This document shows, piece after piece, positions 8,498 through 17,141 of a stretch of 64,000 nucleotides of DNA. The position numbers and the translations under genes were made by a program. This stretch comes from Novosphingobium sp. (GTDB lineage Bacteria > Pseudomonadota > Alphaproteobacteria > Sphingomonadales > Sphingomonadaceae). The stretch covers positions 2,666,001 to 2,730,000 of the forward strand of contig NZ_JBCNLP010000001.1 in NCBI RefSeq assembly GCF_039595395.1, given 5' to 3'. The notes below the pieces were generated by a model. That model was given only the letters and a program-made list of their open reading frames with translations, did not search any database and was not told the origin of the DNA. The stretch's first letter is position 1, and each line of letters opens with the position of its first letter.

Positions 8498-10651
8498 ATG
8501 ATGAAGGCGCTTTTTAGGGCACGCGGCAAGCATCGGGCTGCTGTTGTTGCAGCCGGGCTTGTACCGGCGGCGATGATTGCTGGTGGCGTGGTCTGGGCTT
8601 GTGCCGATTCCTCCTGTTATCCGGACTGGAAGCTTGGCGCTTCATCTTATGCCTGCAGCGGGCAGGCGGCGATGAATCCGGGCAATGACACGCGCATCAA
8701 CATGATCTGGCTGATGCAGAGCCTGAGCGGATCGAGCCCGCCCGCCGCCGCCACCGCCAAAATCTCCGACGAGCGCCAGCTCGGGCAGACTTTCATGTCA
8801 TGGCCGGGGTTGCGGTCGGCCTTCTGGCCCTCGCCCGCGACAGAAGCGCCCGCCGATACATCCGCGCCCTCCTGCCAGAATATCGCCCAGTCCCTTCCGG
8901 CTTTCCATGAGGCGCTGGCCGCCGACAAGGGCGTGCCAGAGGGTGAGCGCAAGGCCCTCAACCAACTGCGCGAGAAGGTTGGATGCGGCGATGTTTCGTG
9001 GGACGGCGCCGCCATCACCAGCGCGGCGGGGCGTGACTGGCTGGCCTATCTGAAAGCCTCGCAGGCCTTTTATGCCAATGACTGGGCCGGGGCGCGGCAG
9101 GGCTTTGCCCCGCTGGCCCGCGCCCGCAACACATGGATCGCGGAAACCGCATCCTATATGCCGATCCGCATTGCGCTGCGTGCGGCCGTGGCGGGGGCCG
9201 TCAATCAGTATGGCGATTTCGCGGGGGTGGAGAAGGTCGACACCGCGACGGTCGGGCAGGCGCGCGCGGCCATCGCGGCCTATTTGAAGGCCTATCCCAA
9301 GGGGCGCTATGCCGACTCCGCCAAGGGGCTGACGCGCCGCGTCGCCTGGCTGGGCGGCGATAATGAGACGCTGGCCCGCAGCTATGAGAATTTGCTCGCC
9401 ACCACGCCGGGCAACCGTGAGGACGCCGCCGATCTGGCCGAGGAAATCGACATCAAGCTCTTCGAGAGTCAGGATGCCGATGCCCTGTTCGACCGGCTTC
9501 ACGATATGCCGTTGCTGACGGCCATTGCCGACCTCAAGCGCATGCGGCGCGATGAGGGGGACGCCAAGGATCCGGGCAAACTCTCCGCCGCGCAGCTTGC
9601 GGCGCAGCAGGGGCAGTTCGCGGCGCATGGCGATCTCTATGGCTTTCTTCAGGCGACCCACGCTTTCCAGACCGGCGAGAACCCGCGCGCCATTCTGGCC
9701 ATGCTGCCCGATGCCGCCCATGCCCAAAGCTACACGCCGCTCGCCTTCAGCCGCCAGATGCTGCGCGGCATGGCTTTGGCCAGGGCAAAGGACCCCAATG
9801 AGGCCGGTTTCTGGCAAGGCATGCTGGGCGGCGCCACTGCCGCCTATCAGCGCCCGCTGGTCGAGATGGGGCTGGTGCTGCGCTGGCAACGCGACGGCAG
9901 GCTGGCGCAGGTCTTCGCGCCCGGCTCCCCGATTACCGACAGCATGACCCGCGAGATCCTGCTGCAGACGCTGGCCACGCCCGCCATCCTGCGGGGCAGC
10001 GCGAAGGATGCCTCACGCCCCGCGCATGAGCGCGACATTGCCCGCTTCACCCTGCTCTACAAGGATCTGACCAACGGGGCCTATGCCGATTTCGGCAGCG
10101 ATGTCGCGCTGGCCCCGGCGACGGCCTCGAAAGACGCCCATCTCTATGATTTCTCGATGCAGGATGACATTCCGGTCAGCCTGTTCCGCACCGGCCAATG
10201 GTCCGATGGCAAGTTCCCCTGCGGATCGCTGACGCAAACCACCGCCGCGCTGGCGCGATCGCCAGTCGACCGCAAGGCGCAGCTTTGCCTTGCCGAGTTC
10301 TATCGCCTCAATGGCTTCGACGGCTTCTCGCTGTTCCGCTCCGACGGCAAACGCAATCTGCTCGGCGCGGGGGCCAGCGGCTTCCCCGGCAAGCCCCTGT
10401 CGCGCGACACCATCTATGCCGCCGTCATTGCCGACCAGCGGGCCACGCCCGATGAGCGCGCCTATGCGCTCTATCGCGCGGTGATGTGCTATGCGCCCTC
10501 GGGCTACAATGGCTGCGCGACCTCGCGCCTCACCTACAGCGAGACCGAAACCAACGACGTGCCCAAGTCCATGCGCAAGGCATGGTACGATGAACTCAAG
10601 CAGCGCTATCCGGGCAGTCCATGGGCCAAATCCCTGCACTATTACTGGTGA
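8498..10651 (+). CDS. Large secreted protein of unknown function (helical-repeat type)
   Basis: A 717-residue protein not recognised as a characterised family. It begins with a basic stretch and one hydrophobic segment (about residues 14-34, ending near VWACADSSC), so it is exported or anchored. The rest is soluble and rich in Ala/Leu helices with TPR-like or Sel1-like spacing, for example ASQAFYANDWAGARQGFAPL near 188 and the YRLNGFDGFSLF and DERAYALYRAVMCYAP segments near the C-terminus. It has several cysteines after the export signal. Its stop overlaps the next gene by one base, and the three genes 8498-12381 look like one operon. Such a large helical protein could be a periplasmic scaffold; that is a guess. 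Confidence 0.8.
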   Translation: MMKALFRARGKHRAAVVAAGLVPAAMIAGGVVWACADSSCYPDWKLGASSYACSGQAAMNPGNDTRINMIWLMQSLSGSSPPAAATAKISDERQLGQTFMSWPGLRSAFWPSPATEAPADTSAPSCQNIAQSLPAFHEALAADKGVPEGERKALNQLREKVGCGDVSWDGAAITSAAGRDWLAYLKASQAFYANDWAGARQGFAPLARARNTWIAETASYMPIRIALRAAVAGAVNQYGDFAGVEKVDTATVGQARAAIAAYLKAYPKGRYADSAKGLTRRVAWLGGDNETLARSYENLLATTPGNREDAADLAEEIDIKLFESQDADALFDRLHDMPLLTAIADLKRMRRDEGDAKDPGKLSAAQLAAQQGQFAAHGDLYGFLQATHAFQTGENPRAILAMLPDAAHAQSYTPLAFSRQMLRGMALARAKDPNEAGFWQGMLGGATAAYQRPLVEMGLVLRWQRDGRLAQVFAPGSPITDSMTREILLQTLATPAILRGSAKDASRPAHERDIARFTLLYKDLTNGAYADFGSDVALAPATASKDAHLYDFSMQDDIPVSLFRTGQWSDGKFPCGSLTQTTAALARSPVDRKAQLCLAEFYRLNGFDGFSLFRSDGKRNLLGAGASGFPGKPLSRDTIYAAVIADQRATPDERAYALYRAVMCYAPSGYNGCATSRLTYSETETNDVPKSMRKAWYDELKQRYPGSPWAKSLHYYW

Positions 10652-11403
10652 TGAGGCCCCGCGCCGCTCTGGCCACGCTGCTGCTGGGCCTGTGCCTGCT
10701 GCCCGGTTGCCAGAAGCAGCGCGAGGCCGCGCAGAAGCCGCAGGTGCAGGCCTCCGCCCATGATGCCTTCTATCTGTGGCCCGGCGTCACGCCCTCGCCC
10801 GACCTGCGGCCCAAAACACTCTATCTGCTCGATGGCGAGGTCCGGCATGGCGGAGCGCCAAGGCTGACACGCCTGCGCATGGGCACACCGCATCTGCCCG
10901 GCAAGGCGGTCTGGCTGGTGGTGCGTGCCGACCGGCTCGACTGGGACGCTGCCACCTATGCCGCCATTCTGGCCGACCTCGATCAATGGCAGAAGGCGGG
11001 CAACAGCATTACCGGCCTGCAGCTTGATTTCGACGCGGCGACGCGCGGCATCGGCAACTATGCCCGCTTCCTCAAGGATCTGCGCGCCCGCCTGCCCCGC
11101 CGCTGGCAACTGTCCGTCACCGGGCTGATGGACTGGAGCGCGCATGGCGACCCGCAGCAACTCGCGACCATGGCGGGCATCCTCGATGAGGTGGTGATCC
11201 AGACCTATCAGGGCCAGACCACCATTGCGGGCTATGACAGCTATTTCGTCCGCATGGCGCATTTCCCCATCCCCTTCCGCGTGGCGCTGGTCGAAGGCGG
11301 CGCATGGCGCGCCCCGCCCGCGCTGGAGCAGCATCCGCGCTTTCGCGGCTATGTCGTCTTTCTGCTGAAGCATCCCTCCCCCCAGACACGCGCGGGCGCC
11401 TGA
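10651..11403 (+). CDS. DUF3142-family lipoprotein
   Basis: A 250-residue predicted lipoprotein. The signal peptide ends in the lipobox LLPGC with the modified cysteine at residue 20. The remainder matches the DUF3142 type: a TIM-barrel-like protein with FYLWPGVTPS near 39, VRADRLDWD near 91, LQLDFDAATRGIGNYARFL near 124 and VIQTYQGQT near 179. Acidic residues in LDFD and the barrel layout recall glycosyl-hydrolase-like folds, but no catalytic activity is established. The ATG at 10651 shares its A with the stop of the upstream gene; it is followed 24 bases later by the DUF4424 gene. The conserved pairing suggests one envelope function, unknown. Confidence 0.82.
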   Translation: MRPRAALATLLLGLCLLPGCQKQREAAQKPQVQASAHDAFYLWPGVTPSPDLRPKTLYLLDGEVRHGGAPRLTRLRMGTPHLPGKAVWLVVRADRLDWDAATYAAILADLDQWQKAGNSITGLQLDFDAATRGIGNYARFLKDLRARLPRRWQLSVTGLMDWSAHGDPQQLATMAGILDEVVIQTYQGQTTIAGYDSYFVRMAHFPIPFRVALVEGGAWRAPPALEQHPRFRGYVVFLLKHPSPQTRAGA

Positions 11404-11427
11404 AGCGCACAACCCGAAAGAGCCCCC

Positions 11428-12381
11428 ATGAAAGCCTGCCTGCTCCCCATCGCCACCGCGCTGGCCCTGCTGCCCCAGAGTGCTTCCAGCAATGACTCCT
11501 CGGCCCAACTGGCTGCCGGAGGCCTTGTGCTGACCCACAGCGACGCCATCGAGATGCGCAGCGAGGATCTGCGGATTTCGCGCTCTGCGGTGGTGGTGCG
11601 CTACACCTTCATCAACACCAGCGCGAAGGATGTGACCAGCCGCGTTGCCTTCCCCCTGCCCCCCATGGGCGGCCCCGATTTCTTCCAGAGCGATGTCTCC
11701 ATCCCGGTCAACAAGGCCAACAATTTCCTGGGCTTTACCACAATCATCGATGGCAGGCCGGTGCCCATGGAGATCGAGCAGAAGGCCACGACCGAGGGCA
11801 TCGACCGCACCGCCTGGCTGCGCGCCAATGGCATACCCCTCGCCCCGCAGACCGATGCCGCGCAGGCCGCGCTGGGAAAACTATCCGCCCCCAAACATGC
11901 CGAGGCCGAAAAGATGGGCCTGTTCGGCAGCGATGGCGGCCCCGGCTGGACGCTCCAAACCACCTATCACTGGGTCCAGCGCTTCCCCGCCGGTGTGCCG
12001 GTGGTGGTGGAGCATCGCTACACCCCCTCGGTCGGCAGCACGGTGCAGACCATGCTGGGCGAGGACAAAGACCCCGAAACCACCAAACGCTATTGCGTGG
12101 AGCCCTCGTTGCTGGCCAGCCTGCGCCGCATCCATGATGGCGGCAAGGTCGTCTTTTCGGAAGACTGGCTCGATTACATTCTGGTCACCGGGGGCAACTG
12201 GAAAAAACCCATCGGCCAGTTCCGCCTGACGATCGACAAGGAAAAGCCCAAGGATCTGGTGAGCCTCTGCGCCGAAGGCCTGCGCAAGACCGGCCCCACC
12301 ACCTTCGAGATGACCCGCACCAACTGGCGCCCGGAGCATGATCTCTCGATCCTGTTCCTCGTGCACCACGATATTGAGTGA
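11428..12381 (+). CDS. DUF4424-family secreted protein
   Basis: A 317-residue exported protein. A signal peptide of about 22 residues (LLPIATALALLPQSASS) is followed by the DUF4424 domain: AAGGLVLTHSDAIEMRSEDL near 31, VVRYTFINTSAKDVTSRVAFPLPP near 56 and DVSIPVNKANNFLGF near 92, then a beta-rich remainder. Nothing points to an enzyme; the fold looks like a beta-sandwich with WIAG-like or VIT-like features. Third gene of the operon with the 717-residue protein and the DUF3142 lipoprotein. A 138-base gap separates it from the TonB receptor, so that pair is likely a separate unit. Confidence 0.82.
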   Translation: MKACLLPIATALALLPQSASSNDSSAQLAAGGLVLTHSDAIEMRSEDLRISRSAVVVRYTFINTSAKDVTSRVAFPLPPMGGPDFFQSDVSIPVNKANNFLGFTTIIDGRPVPMEIEQKATTEGIDRTAWLRANGIPLAPQTDAAQAALGKLSAPKHAEAEKMGLFGSDGGPGWTLQTTYHWVQRFPAGVPVVVEHRYTPSVGSTVQTMLGEDKDPETTKRYCVEPSLLASLRRIHDGGKVVFSEDWLDYILVTGGNWKKPIGQFRLTIDKEKPKDLVSLCAEGLRKTGPTTFEMTRTNWRPEHDLSILFLVHHDIE

Positions 12382-12519
12382 GTGCATCGTGAAAAATAAG
12401 ACATTTCAAAGACATTCATAGCTATGCCGTCTCGATAACGACATAAAACAGTCAATCTCCTGTCACGTGGACCCTCTAGCGGCTTCGCAACCGCAGCGCG
12501 ATGTTAAGAGGGACACGCC

Positions 12520-15021
12520 ATGAGCTTTCGCCGAATTGTAAACACGCTGATGCTGCCGGGGGTCGCCGTTCTGGCCCTCGCGCCGGCCCTGGCCCATGCC
12601 GATGACACCACCAAGGCCGCCGATGCCACCGCCCCGGCCGAGACCTCCGCCCCCGAAGAGGTGAGCACCGACACCATCACGGTGACCGCCAAGGCGACCC
12701 GCTCCAGCACCTCGGTCGCGGGCGCGGAGATCCAGAAGATCCTGCCCGGCGCCTCGCCCTTCAAGGCGATGCAGACCCTGCCCGGCGTGCTCTACATCAC
12801 CGCCGATCCGTGGGGCAACAATGAGCAGAACGCTCAGCTCTTCATCCACGGCTTCTCGATCAGCCAGCTTGGCTATGTGATGGACGGCGTGCCGCTGGGC
12901 GACCAGAATTACGGCAATTTCAACGGCCTGTCGCCTCAGCGCGCGCTGATCTCCGAAAACGTCGGCCGCACCGTCGTCGCCACCGGCGCGGGCGAGCTGG
13001 GCATCGCCTCGACCAGCAATCTGGGCGGCGCGGTTCAGGTCTACAGCAGCGATCCGGAAAGCCGCATGGGCGTGCAGGTCAACCAGACCGGCGGCATGTA
13101 CGGCACCTCGCGCACCTATGCCCGCGTCGACAGCGGCGAGTTCGCCGGCGGCAACAAGTTCTACATTTCGGCAGCGCGCCAGCGCGGGCGTTCGTGGGAC
13201 TTTGGCGGCATTCAGGGCGGCTGGCAGGCCAACGCCAAATTCGTCCATGAAGACCACATCGGCAAGCTGACCGCCTATTTCGACTGGTCGGACAAGACCG
13301 AGCCCAACGAAGACGCCTCGGTCATCTACACCAAGCCGGCCAATGCCATTCAGGCCAATGTGCCTTACACCCGCCCCTATACCTATCCCAATTTCGCCAC
13401 CGCGCGCAGCTATGTCGATGCCTTTGGCAACACGCCCGCCGCTGACGGTTCGAACTATCGCAACTATTATTCTGACGCTCACCGCGCAGATTATCTTGGA
13501 TACCTCAAGTATGATCTGAACCTTGGCGAGCATGTGAAATGGTCGAACCAGGTCTATTATCACCACAACAATGGTGAAGGCGTGGTGGCCGGGCCGCTGG
13601 GCCAGTCGATCACCGTGGTCGATGCCTATCTGACGCCGGGCTACACCACCGCCACCGCTCAGAAGAGCAATGCCAACACCTCGTCCTATCTGGTCGCGGC
13701 GACGGGCGGCTCGGGCTATGTGACCCGCACCACCGAATATCGCATCATGCGCAAGGGCATCATCTCGACGCTGAACGCCGACATCGGCAATCATTCGATC
13801 GAGGCGGGTGTCTGGTATCAATACAACAGCTCGCATGCCTGGCGCCGCTGGTATGCTCTGGATGCCAGCAATCCGGACAGCTCGACGCCCTACACCACGC
13901 CCACCAACCCGCTCTTCACGCAATATGCCGCCGAAATGCGCGTGAACACGCTGCAGTTGCATCTGCAGGACACCTGGAAGATGACCAACCGCCTCACCGT
14001 CGAGGCCGGCATCAAGACCAGCGCGCAATATGCCAACGGCTTCTTCATCGCCCAGCCCAAGGTCGGTTCCTATGCCGGTCTGGTCGCGGGTGACAGCCTG
14101 CCCTCGGGCCGCATCAACACCGAAAACTGGTTCCTGCCCACCGTCGGCGCCAAGTGGAACGTGACCGGCCACGAGGAACTCTACGCCAACATCCAGAAGA
14201 ATATGCGCCAGTATCAGGCCTACGGCGGCGGCGGCAGCGCCGATCCGTGGTCGGTGGGCAACCAGCAGGCCTTCGACTACATCAAGGCCAATGGTCATCC
14301 CGAAAGCTCGTGGACCTATGAAGTGGGTCTGCGCTCGAAGCACAGCTTCACCAACAGCGCGGTGACCAGCATCGAGGGCCAGATCAACTATTACCACGTC
14401 GATTTCAGCAACCGCCTGCTTTCGGTCAGCGCGGCGCCGGGCGGCATCGCGGGTGGCTCGATCACCGGCGGCACCACCTCGCTGTTCAACGTGGGCAATG
14501 TGAAGACCGACGGTGTGGACGCCGGCGCCACGCTGCGCTTCGGCTCGATCGCCTCGATCTACAACGCGATCAGCTACAACAACTCGGTCTATCAGAGCGA
14601 CTATTCCACCGCGACGGGCGCGGCCACCGGCAGCAGCATCGGCGGCTTCACCACCGTCAACAATGTGGTTCCCACCGGCGGCAAGCAGGTGCCCGGCAGC
14701 CCCAAGTGGATGAACAAGACCGTCATCACGCTGGACAACGGGCCCTTCCAGGTTCAGCTCTTCGGTGACTATGTGGGCAAGCGTTACGCCACCTATGTCA
14801 ACGACGGCGCGGTGGGCAGCTACTTCCTGGTTTCGGCCCGGATCGCGGCCAAGATCCCCGAACGGTGGATCCATGCCCGCAAGGCGGAGATCAGCATGAA
14901 TGTGACCAACCTGTTCAACACGACCGGCTGGTCCACCGTGTCTGTCAATACGGCGTCCAGCTTCTCGGCCTATCCGATCGCGCCGCGCATGGTGTTCGGC
15001 ACGCTGTCTCTGGGGTTCTAA
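12520..15021 (+). CDS. TonB-dependent outer-membrane receptor
   Basis: An 833-residue outer-membrane receptor. The signal peptide ends near residue 27 (PALAHADD). A short TonB-box-like segment (DTITVTAKA, about 51-59) precedes the plug domain, which has GVLYITADPWG, LFIHGFSISQLGYVMDGVPLG and GAGELGIASTSNLGGAV near 165. The rest is a 22-strand type barrel ending in a terminal Phe (TLSLGF), the usual Bam recognition signal. The ribosome-binding site AAGAGGG lies eight bases before the ATG. The next gene, a Tat-exported glycerophosphodiester phosphodiesterase, starts one base after the stop, so the imported ligand is probably a glycerophosphodiester or related organophosphate (inference from pairing). 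Confidence 0.93.
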   Translation: MSFRRIVNTLMLPGVAVLALAPALAHADDTTKAADATAPAETSAPEEVSTDTITVTAKATRSSTSVAGAEIQKILPGASPFKAMQTLPGVLYITADPWGNNEQNAQLFIHGFSISQLGYVMDGVPLGDQNYGNFNGLSPQRALISENVGRTVVATGAGELGIASTSNLGGAVQVYSSDPESRMGVQVNQTGGMYGTSRTYARVDSGEFAGGNKFYISAARQRGRSWDFGGIQGGWQANAKFVHEDHIGKLTAYFDWSDKTEPNEDASVIYTKPANAIQANVPYTRPYTYPNFATARSYVDAFGNTPAADGSNYRNYYSDAHRADYLGYLKYDLNLGEHVKWSNQVYYHHNNGEGVVAGPLGQSITVVDAYLTPGYTTATAQKSNANTSSYLVAATGGSGYVTRTTEYRIMRKGIISTLNADIGNHSIEAGVWYQYNSSHAWRRWYALDASNPDSSTPYTTPTNPLFTQYAAEMRVNTLQLHLQDTWKMTNRLTVEAGIKTSAQYANGFFIAQPKVGSYAGLVAGDSLPSGRINTENWFLPTVGAKWNVTGHEELYANIQKNMRQYQAYGGGGSADPWSVGNQQAFDYIKANGHPESSWTYEVGLRSKHSFTNSAVTSIEGQINYYHVDFSNRLLSVSAAPGGIAGGSITGGTTSLFNVGNVKTDGVDAGATLRFGSIASIYNAISYNNSVYQSDYSTATGAATGSSIGGFTTVNNVVPTGGKQVPGSPKWMNKTVITLDNGPFQVQLFGDYVGKRYATYVNDGAVGSYFLVSARIAAKIPERWIHARKAEISMNVTNLFNTTGWSTVSVNTASSFSAYPIAPRMVFGTLSLGF

Positions 15022-15022
15022 G

Positions 15023-16159
15023 ATGATGATGGGGCCGATTTCCCGCCGCCGCCTGATGGGCTATACCGCCGCAGGCATCGCCATGGGGGTCGGCCCCATC
15101 ACTTCTTTTGCCCAGGGAGCTGTTCCGATGCGTCAACGTCCAGCCAAGCCGGTTGTCATGGGTCATCGCGGCTGTTCGGCGCTGCGGCCCGAGCATACGC
15201 TGGGCTCCTATGCCAAGGCGATCCAGGACGGGGCCGATTTCGTCGAGCCCGATCTGGTGAGCACCAAGGATGGCGTTCTGGTGATACGCCATGAGAACAA
15301 CATCGCGGAAACAACTGATGTTGCAGCACATCCTGAGTTCGCCTCACGCAAGACGAGCAAGACCGTCGATGGCGAGAAGCTGACCGGCTGGTTCACCGAG
15401 GACTTCACCCTTGCCGAGCTGAAGACGCTGCGGGCCAAGGAACGCCTTGAGGGGATGCGCACGGAAAGCCATTCCTACGACGGCCAGTTCCAGATCGTGA
15501 CGCTGGAGGAGATGATCGACTTCGTGGCGGCGGAAAGCGCGGCGCGGGGGCGGATCATCGGCATCATTCCCGAGATCAAGCATTCCACCTATTTCGCCGG
15601 GATCGGCCTGCCGCAGGAGGGGCGTTTTCTCGAAAGGCTGAACGCCAGCCGTTACCTGAAGACCGCCCCGGTGATCGTGCAGAGCTTCGAGACCGACAAT
15701 CTACGCAAGCTGCGTCCGGCACTGGCTGACAAGCCCAATGTGCAGCTGATGCAGTTGATCGGCGCGCCCAATGAGAGCCCCGCAGATTTGGTGGCCAAGG
15801 GCGACAAGCGCGTCTGGAAGGATCTGTTCACCCCCGCCGCCATGGCCGATATGGCGACTTATGCCGACTGGTTCGCGCCGCCAACGCGCATGTACATCCC
15901 GCTGGGCAAGGACGGCAAGCTGGCCGCCCCCACCGGTCTGCATCTGGCCGCGCGCAAGGCGGGCATGCTGGTGGGCACCTGGACCTTCCGCCCGGAAAAC
16001 CATTTCCTCGCCGGCGACTTCCAGAATGGCGCTGGCGACGGCGCCCGCAATGTCGAGGGCAGTCTGGCCGAGATCAGCCACTATCTGAAGACGCTGCAAC
16101 TCGACGGTTTCTTCACCGACGATCCCGCGCTTGGCCGCAAGGTTGTCGATCAGGCGTAA
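15023..16159 (+). CDS. Periplasmic glycerophosphodiester phosphodiesterase (Tat-exported)
   Basis: A 378-residue GDPD enzyme hydrolysing glycerophosphodiesters to glycerol-3-phosphate and an alcohol. A twin-arginine signal is evident (SRRRLM at residues 7-12, then a hydrophobic stretch to about 32). The catalytic block GHRGCSALRPEHT starts at residue 47, with His48 and the metal-site segments VEPDLVSTKDG and RHENN as in GlpQ-type enzymes. GlpQ-like length. It starts one base after the TonB receptor stop and is surely co-transcribed with it. The pair suggests phosphorus or glycerol scavenging from phospholipid head groups. Its stop is followed by a hairpin before mazG. Confidence 0.93.
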   Translation: MMMGPISRRRLMGYTAAGIAMGVGPITSFAQGAVPMRQRPAKPVVMGHRGCSALRPEHTLGSYAKAIQDGADFVEPDLVSTKDGVLVIRHENNIAETTDVAAHPEFASRKTSKTVDGEKLTGWFTEDFTLAELKTLRAKERLEGMRTESHSYDGQFQIVTLEEMIDFVAAESAARGRIIGIIPEIKHSTYFAGIGLPQEGRFLERLNASRYLKTAPVIVQSFETDNLRKLRPALADKPNVQLMQLIGAPNESPADLVAKGDKRVWKDLFTPAAMADMATYADWFAPPTRMYIPLGKDGKLAAPTGLHLAARKAGMLVGTWTFRPENHFLAGDFQNGAGDGARNVEGSLAEISHYLKTLQLDGFFTDDPALGRKVVDQA

Positions 16160-16188
16160 AGGCCTGTTGGCAAAGGCGGAGGCTCCAT

Positions 16189-16230
16189 GGCAGAGGGGAA
16201 GGTGCCCTTCCCTCTGCCCGTGAGGTTTTT
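16189..16230 (+). terminator. Hairpin with T-run between the GDPD gene and mazG
   Basis: Arms GGCAGAGGG (16189-16197) and CCCTCTGCC (16210-16218) pair perfectly around a purine/pyrimidine inner part that can extend the stem. A TTTTT run (16226-16230) follows after seven bases. It fits an imperfect intrinsic terminator for the TonB/GDPD unit. Because it lies directly before the mazG ribosome-binding site (GAGG, 16222-16225), it could also tune mazG read-through. Confidence 0.55.
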
Positions 16231-16231
16231 C

Positions 16232-17020
16232 ATGTCCGCCAGCCCTTCTCTCGACCGTCTGCTCGCCATCATGGCCCGGCTGCGCGATCCGGCAAAGGGT
16301 TGCGAATGGGACGTGGCGCAGACCTTCGCCACCATCGCGCCCTACACCATCGAGGAGGCCTATGAGGTCGCCGACGCCATCGAGCGTGACGATATGGCCG
16401 ATCTGCGCGAGGAACTGGGCGATCTGCTGCTGCAGGTGGTGTTCCACGCACGCATGGCCGAGGAAGCCGGGCATTTCAGCTTCGACGATGTCGCCGCGGG
16501 AATCGCGGCCAAGATGGAAAAGCGCCATCCGCACATCTTCGGCGATGAGGCCGGGCAGGACTGGTCGCGTGAAACCCGCTGGGAAGCCCAGAAGGCCAGC
16601 GAGCGTGAAGCCAAGGGCGCAACCAGCGCGATGGATGGGGTGGCTCAGGCGCTCCCCGCGCTGATGCGGGCGGAAAAGCTGCAAAAGCGTGCGGTACGGC
16701 AGGGTTTTGACTGGCCCGATACCGAAGGCCCCGTCGCCAAACTCTCCGAGGAAGTGCAGGAACTGGCCGAAGCAACCAATGAGGCCGAGCGTATCGAGGA
16801 AGCGGGCGATCTGCTCTTCGCCGCCGTCAATGTGACGCGGGCTTATGGCGTGGCGCCCGAGGAAGCCCTGCGCGCCGCCAATGCCAAATTCGAGCGCCGC
16901 TATCGCGGGATGGAAACGCTCTCAAGCGAACAGGGCCGGGATTTCGCGGCCCTGTCGCTCGATGAGCAGGAGGAACTGTGGCAGGCCGTCAAGCGACGCG
17001 AGAAGGGCTTAACGGTCTAA
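16232..17020 (+). CDS. mazG: Nucleoside triphosphate pyrophosphohydrolase MazG
   Basis: A 262-residue house-cleaning enzyme that hydrolyses NTPs to NMPs and pyrophosphate. It has two MazG repeats: an N-terminal one with LRDPAKGCEWDVAQTFATIA near 15 and the metal-binding EEAYEVADAI and EELGDLLLQVVFHA, and a C-terminal one with LSEEVQELAEA and EEAGDLLFAAVNV. Length is normal. I used the ATG at 16232 because GAGG sits six bases upstream; a longer frame from 16187 would run through the hairpin. It is convergent with hflX. In alphaproteobacteria mazG often lies beside hflX, as here. Confidence 0.94.
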   Translation: MSASPSLDRLLAIMARLRDPAKGCEWDVAQTFATIAPYTIEEAYEVADAIERDDMADLREELGDLLLQVVFHARMAEEAGHFSFDDVAAGIAAKMEKRHPHIFGDEAGQDWSRETRWEAQKASEREAKGATSAMDGVAQALPALMRAEKLQKRAVRQGFDWPDTEGPVAKLSEEVQELAEATNEAERIEEAGDLLFAAVNVTRAYGVAPEEALRAANAKFERRYRGMETLSSEQGRDFAALSLDEQEELWQAVKRREKGLTV

Positions 17021-17037
17021 GCGCCGCCGCGCCTCTG

Positions 17038-17075
17038 GAGTATCCTGCGTGATTCAGGAATCACGCAGGATACTC
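17038..17075. terminator. 38-base perfect palindrome between mazG and hflX
   Basis: Arms of 18 bases (17038-17055 and 17058-17075) pair without mismatch around an AG loop. The arm begins GAGTATCCTGCG and ends GATTC. It lies 17 bases after the mazG stop, with hflX ending on the other side. There is no U-run in either direction, so it may be a factor-assisted or bidirectional terminator. GATTC and GAATC near the apex are both GANTC, the CcrM methylation site in alphaproteobacteria. Confidence 0.65.
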
Positions 17076-17087
17076 TAGGCATTTGTT

Positions 17088-17141
17088 GTCGCATCGTTTT
17101 TCGCGAAAAACCGGTTCCCACTTTTTCGCACGATGCTCTAG
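17088..17141. repeat. Short alphaproteobacterial-type extragenic palindrome, copy 1
   Basis: A 54-base repeat whose sequence recurs in inverse orientation at 38681-38733 with only a few changes. The central part has AAAAACCGG and CCCACTTTTTCG flanked by GCATCG and CGATGC, so it can fold into a hairpin. It resembles extragenic palindromes common in Rhizobiales and Sphingomonadales (recalled, not searched). The right edge overlaps the last codons of hflX by four bases. Confidence 0.75.

Noticed and set aside
12463..14874. Minus-strand open frame (about 803 codons) opposite the TonB receptor
   Set aside because: A shadow of the receptor; no ribosome-binding site or domains.
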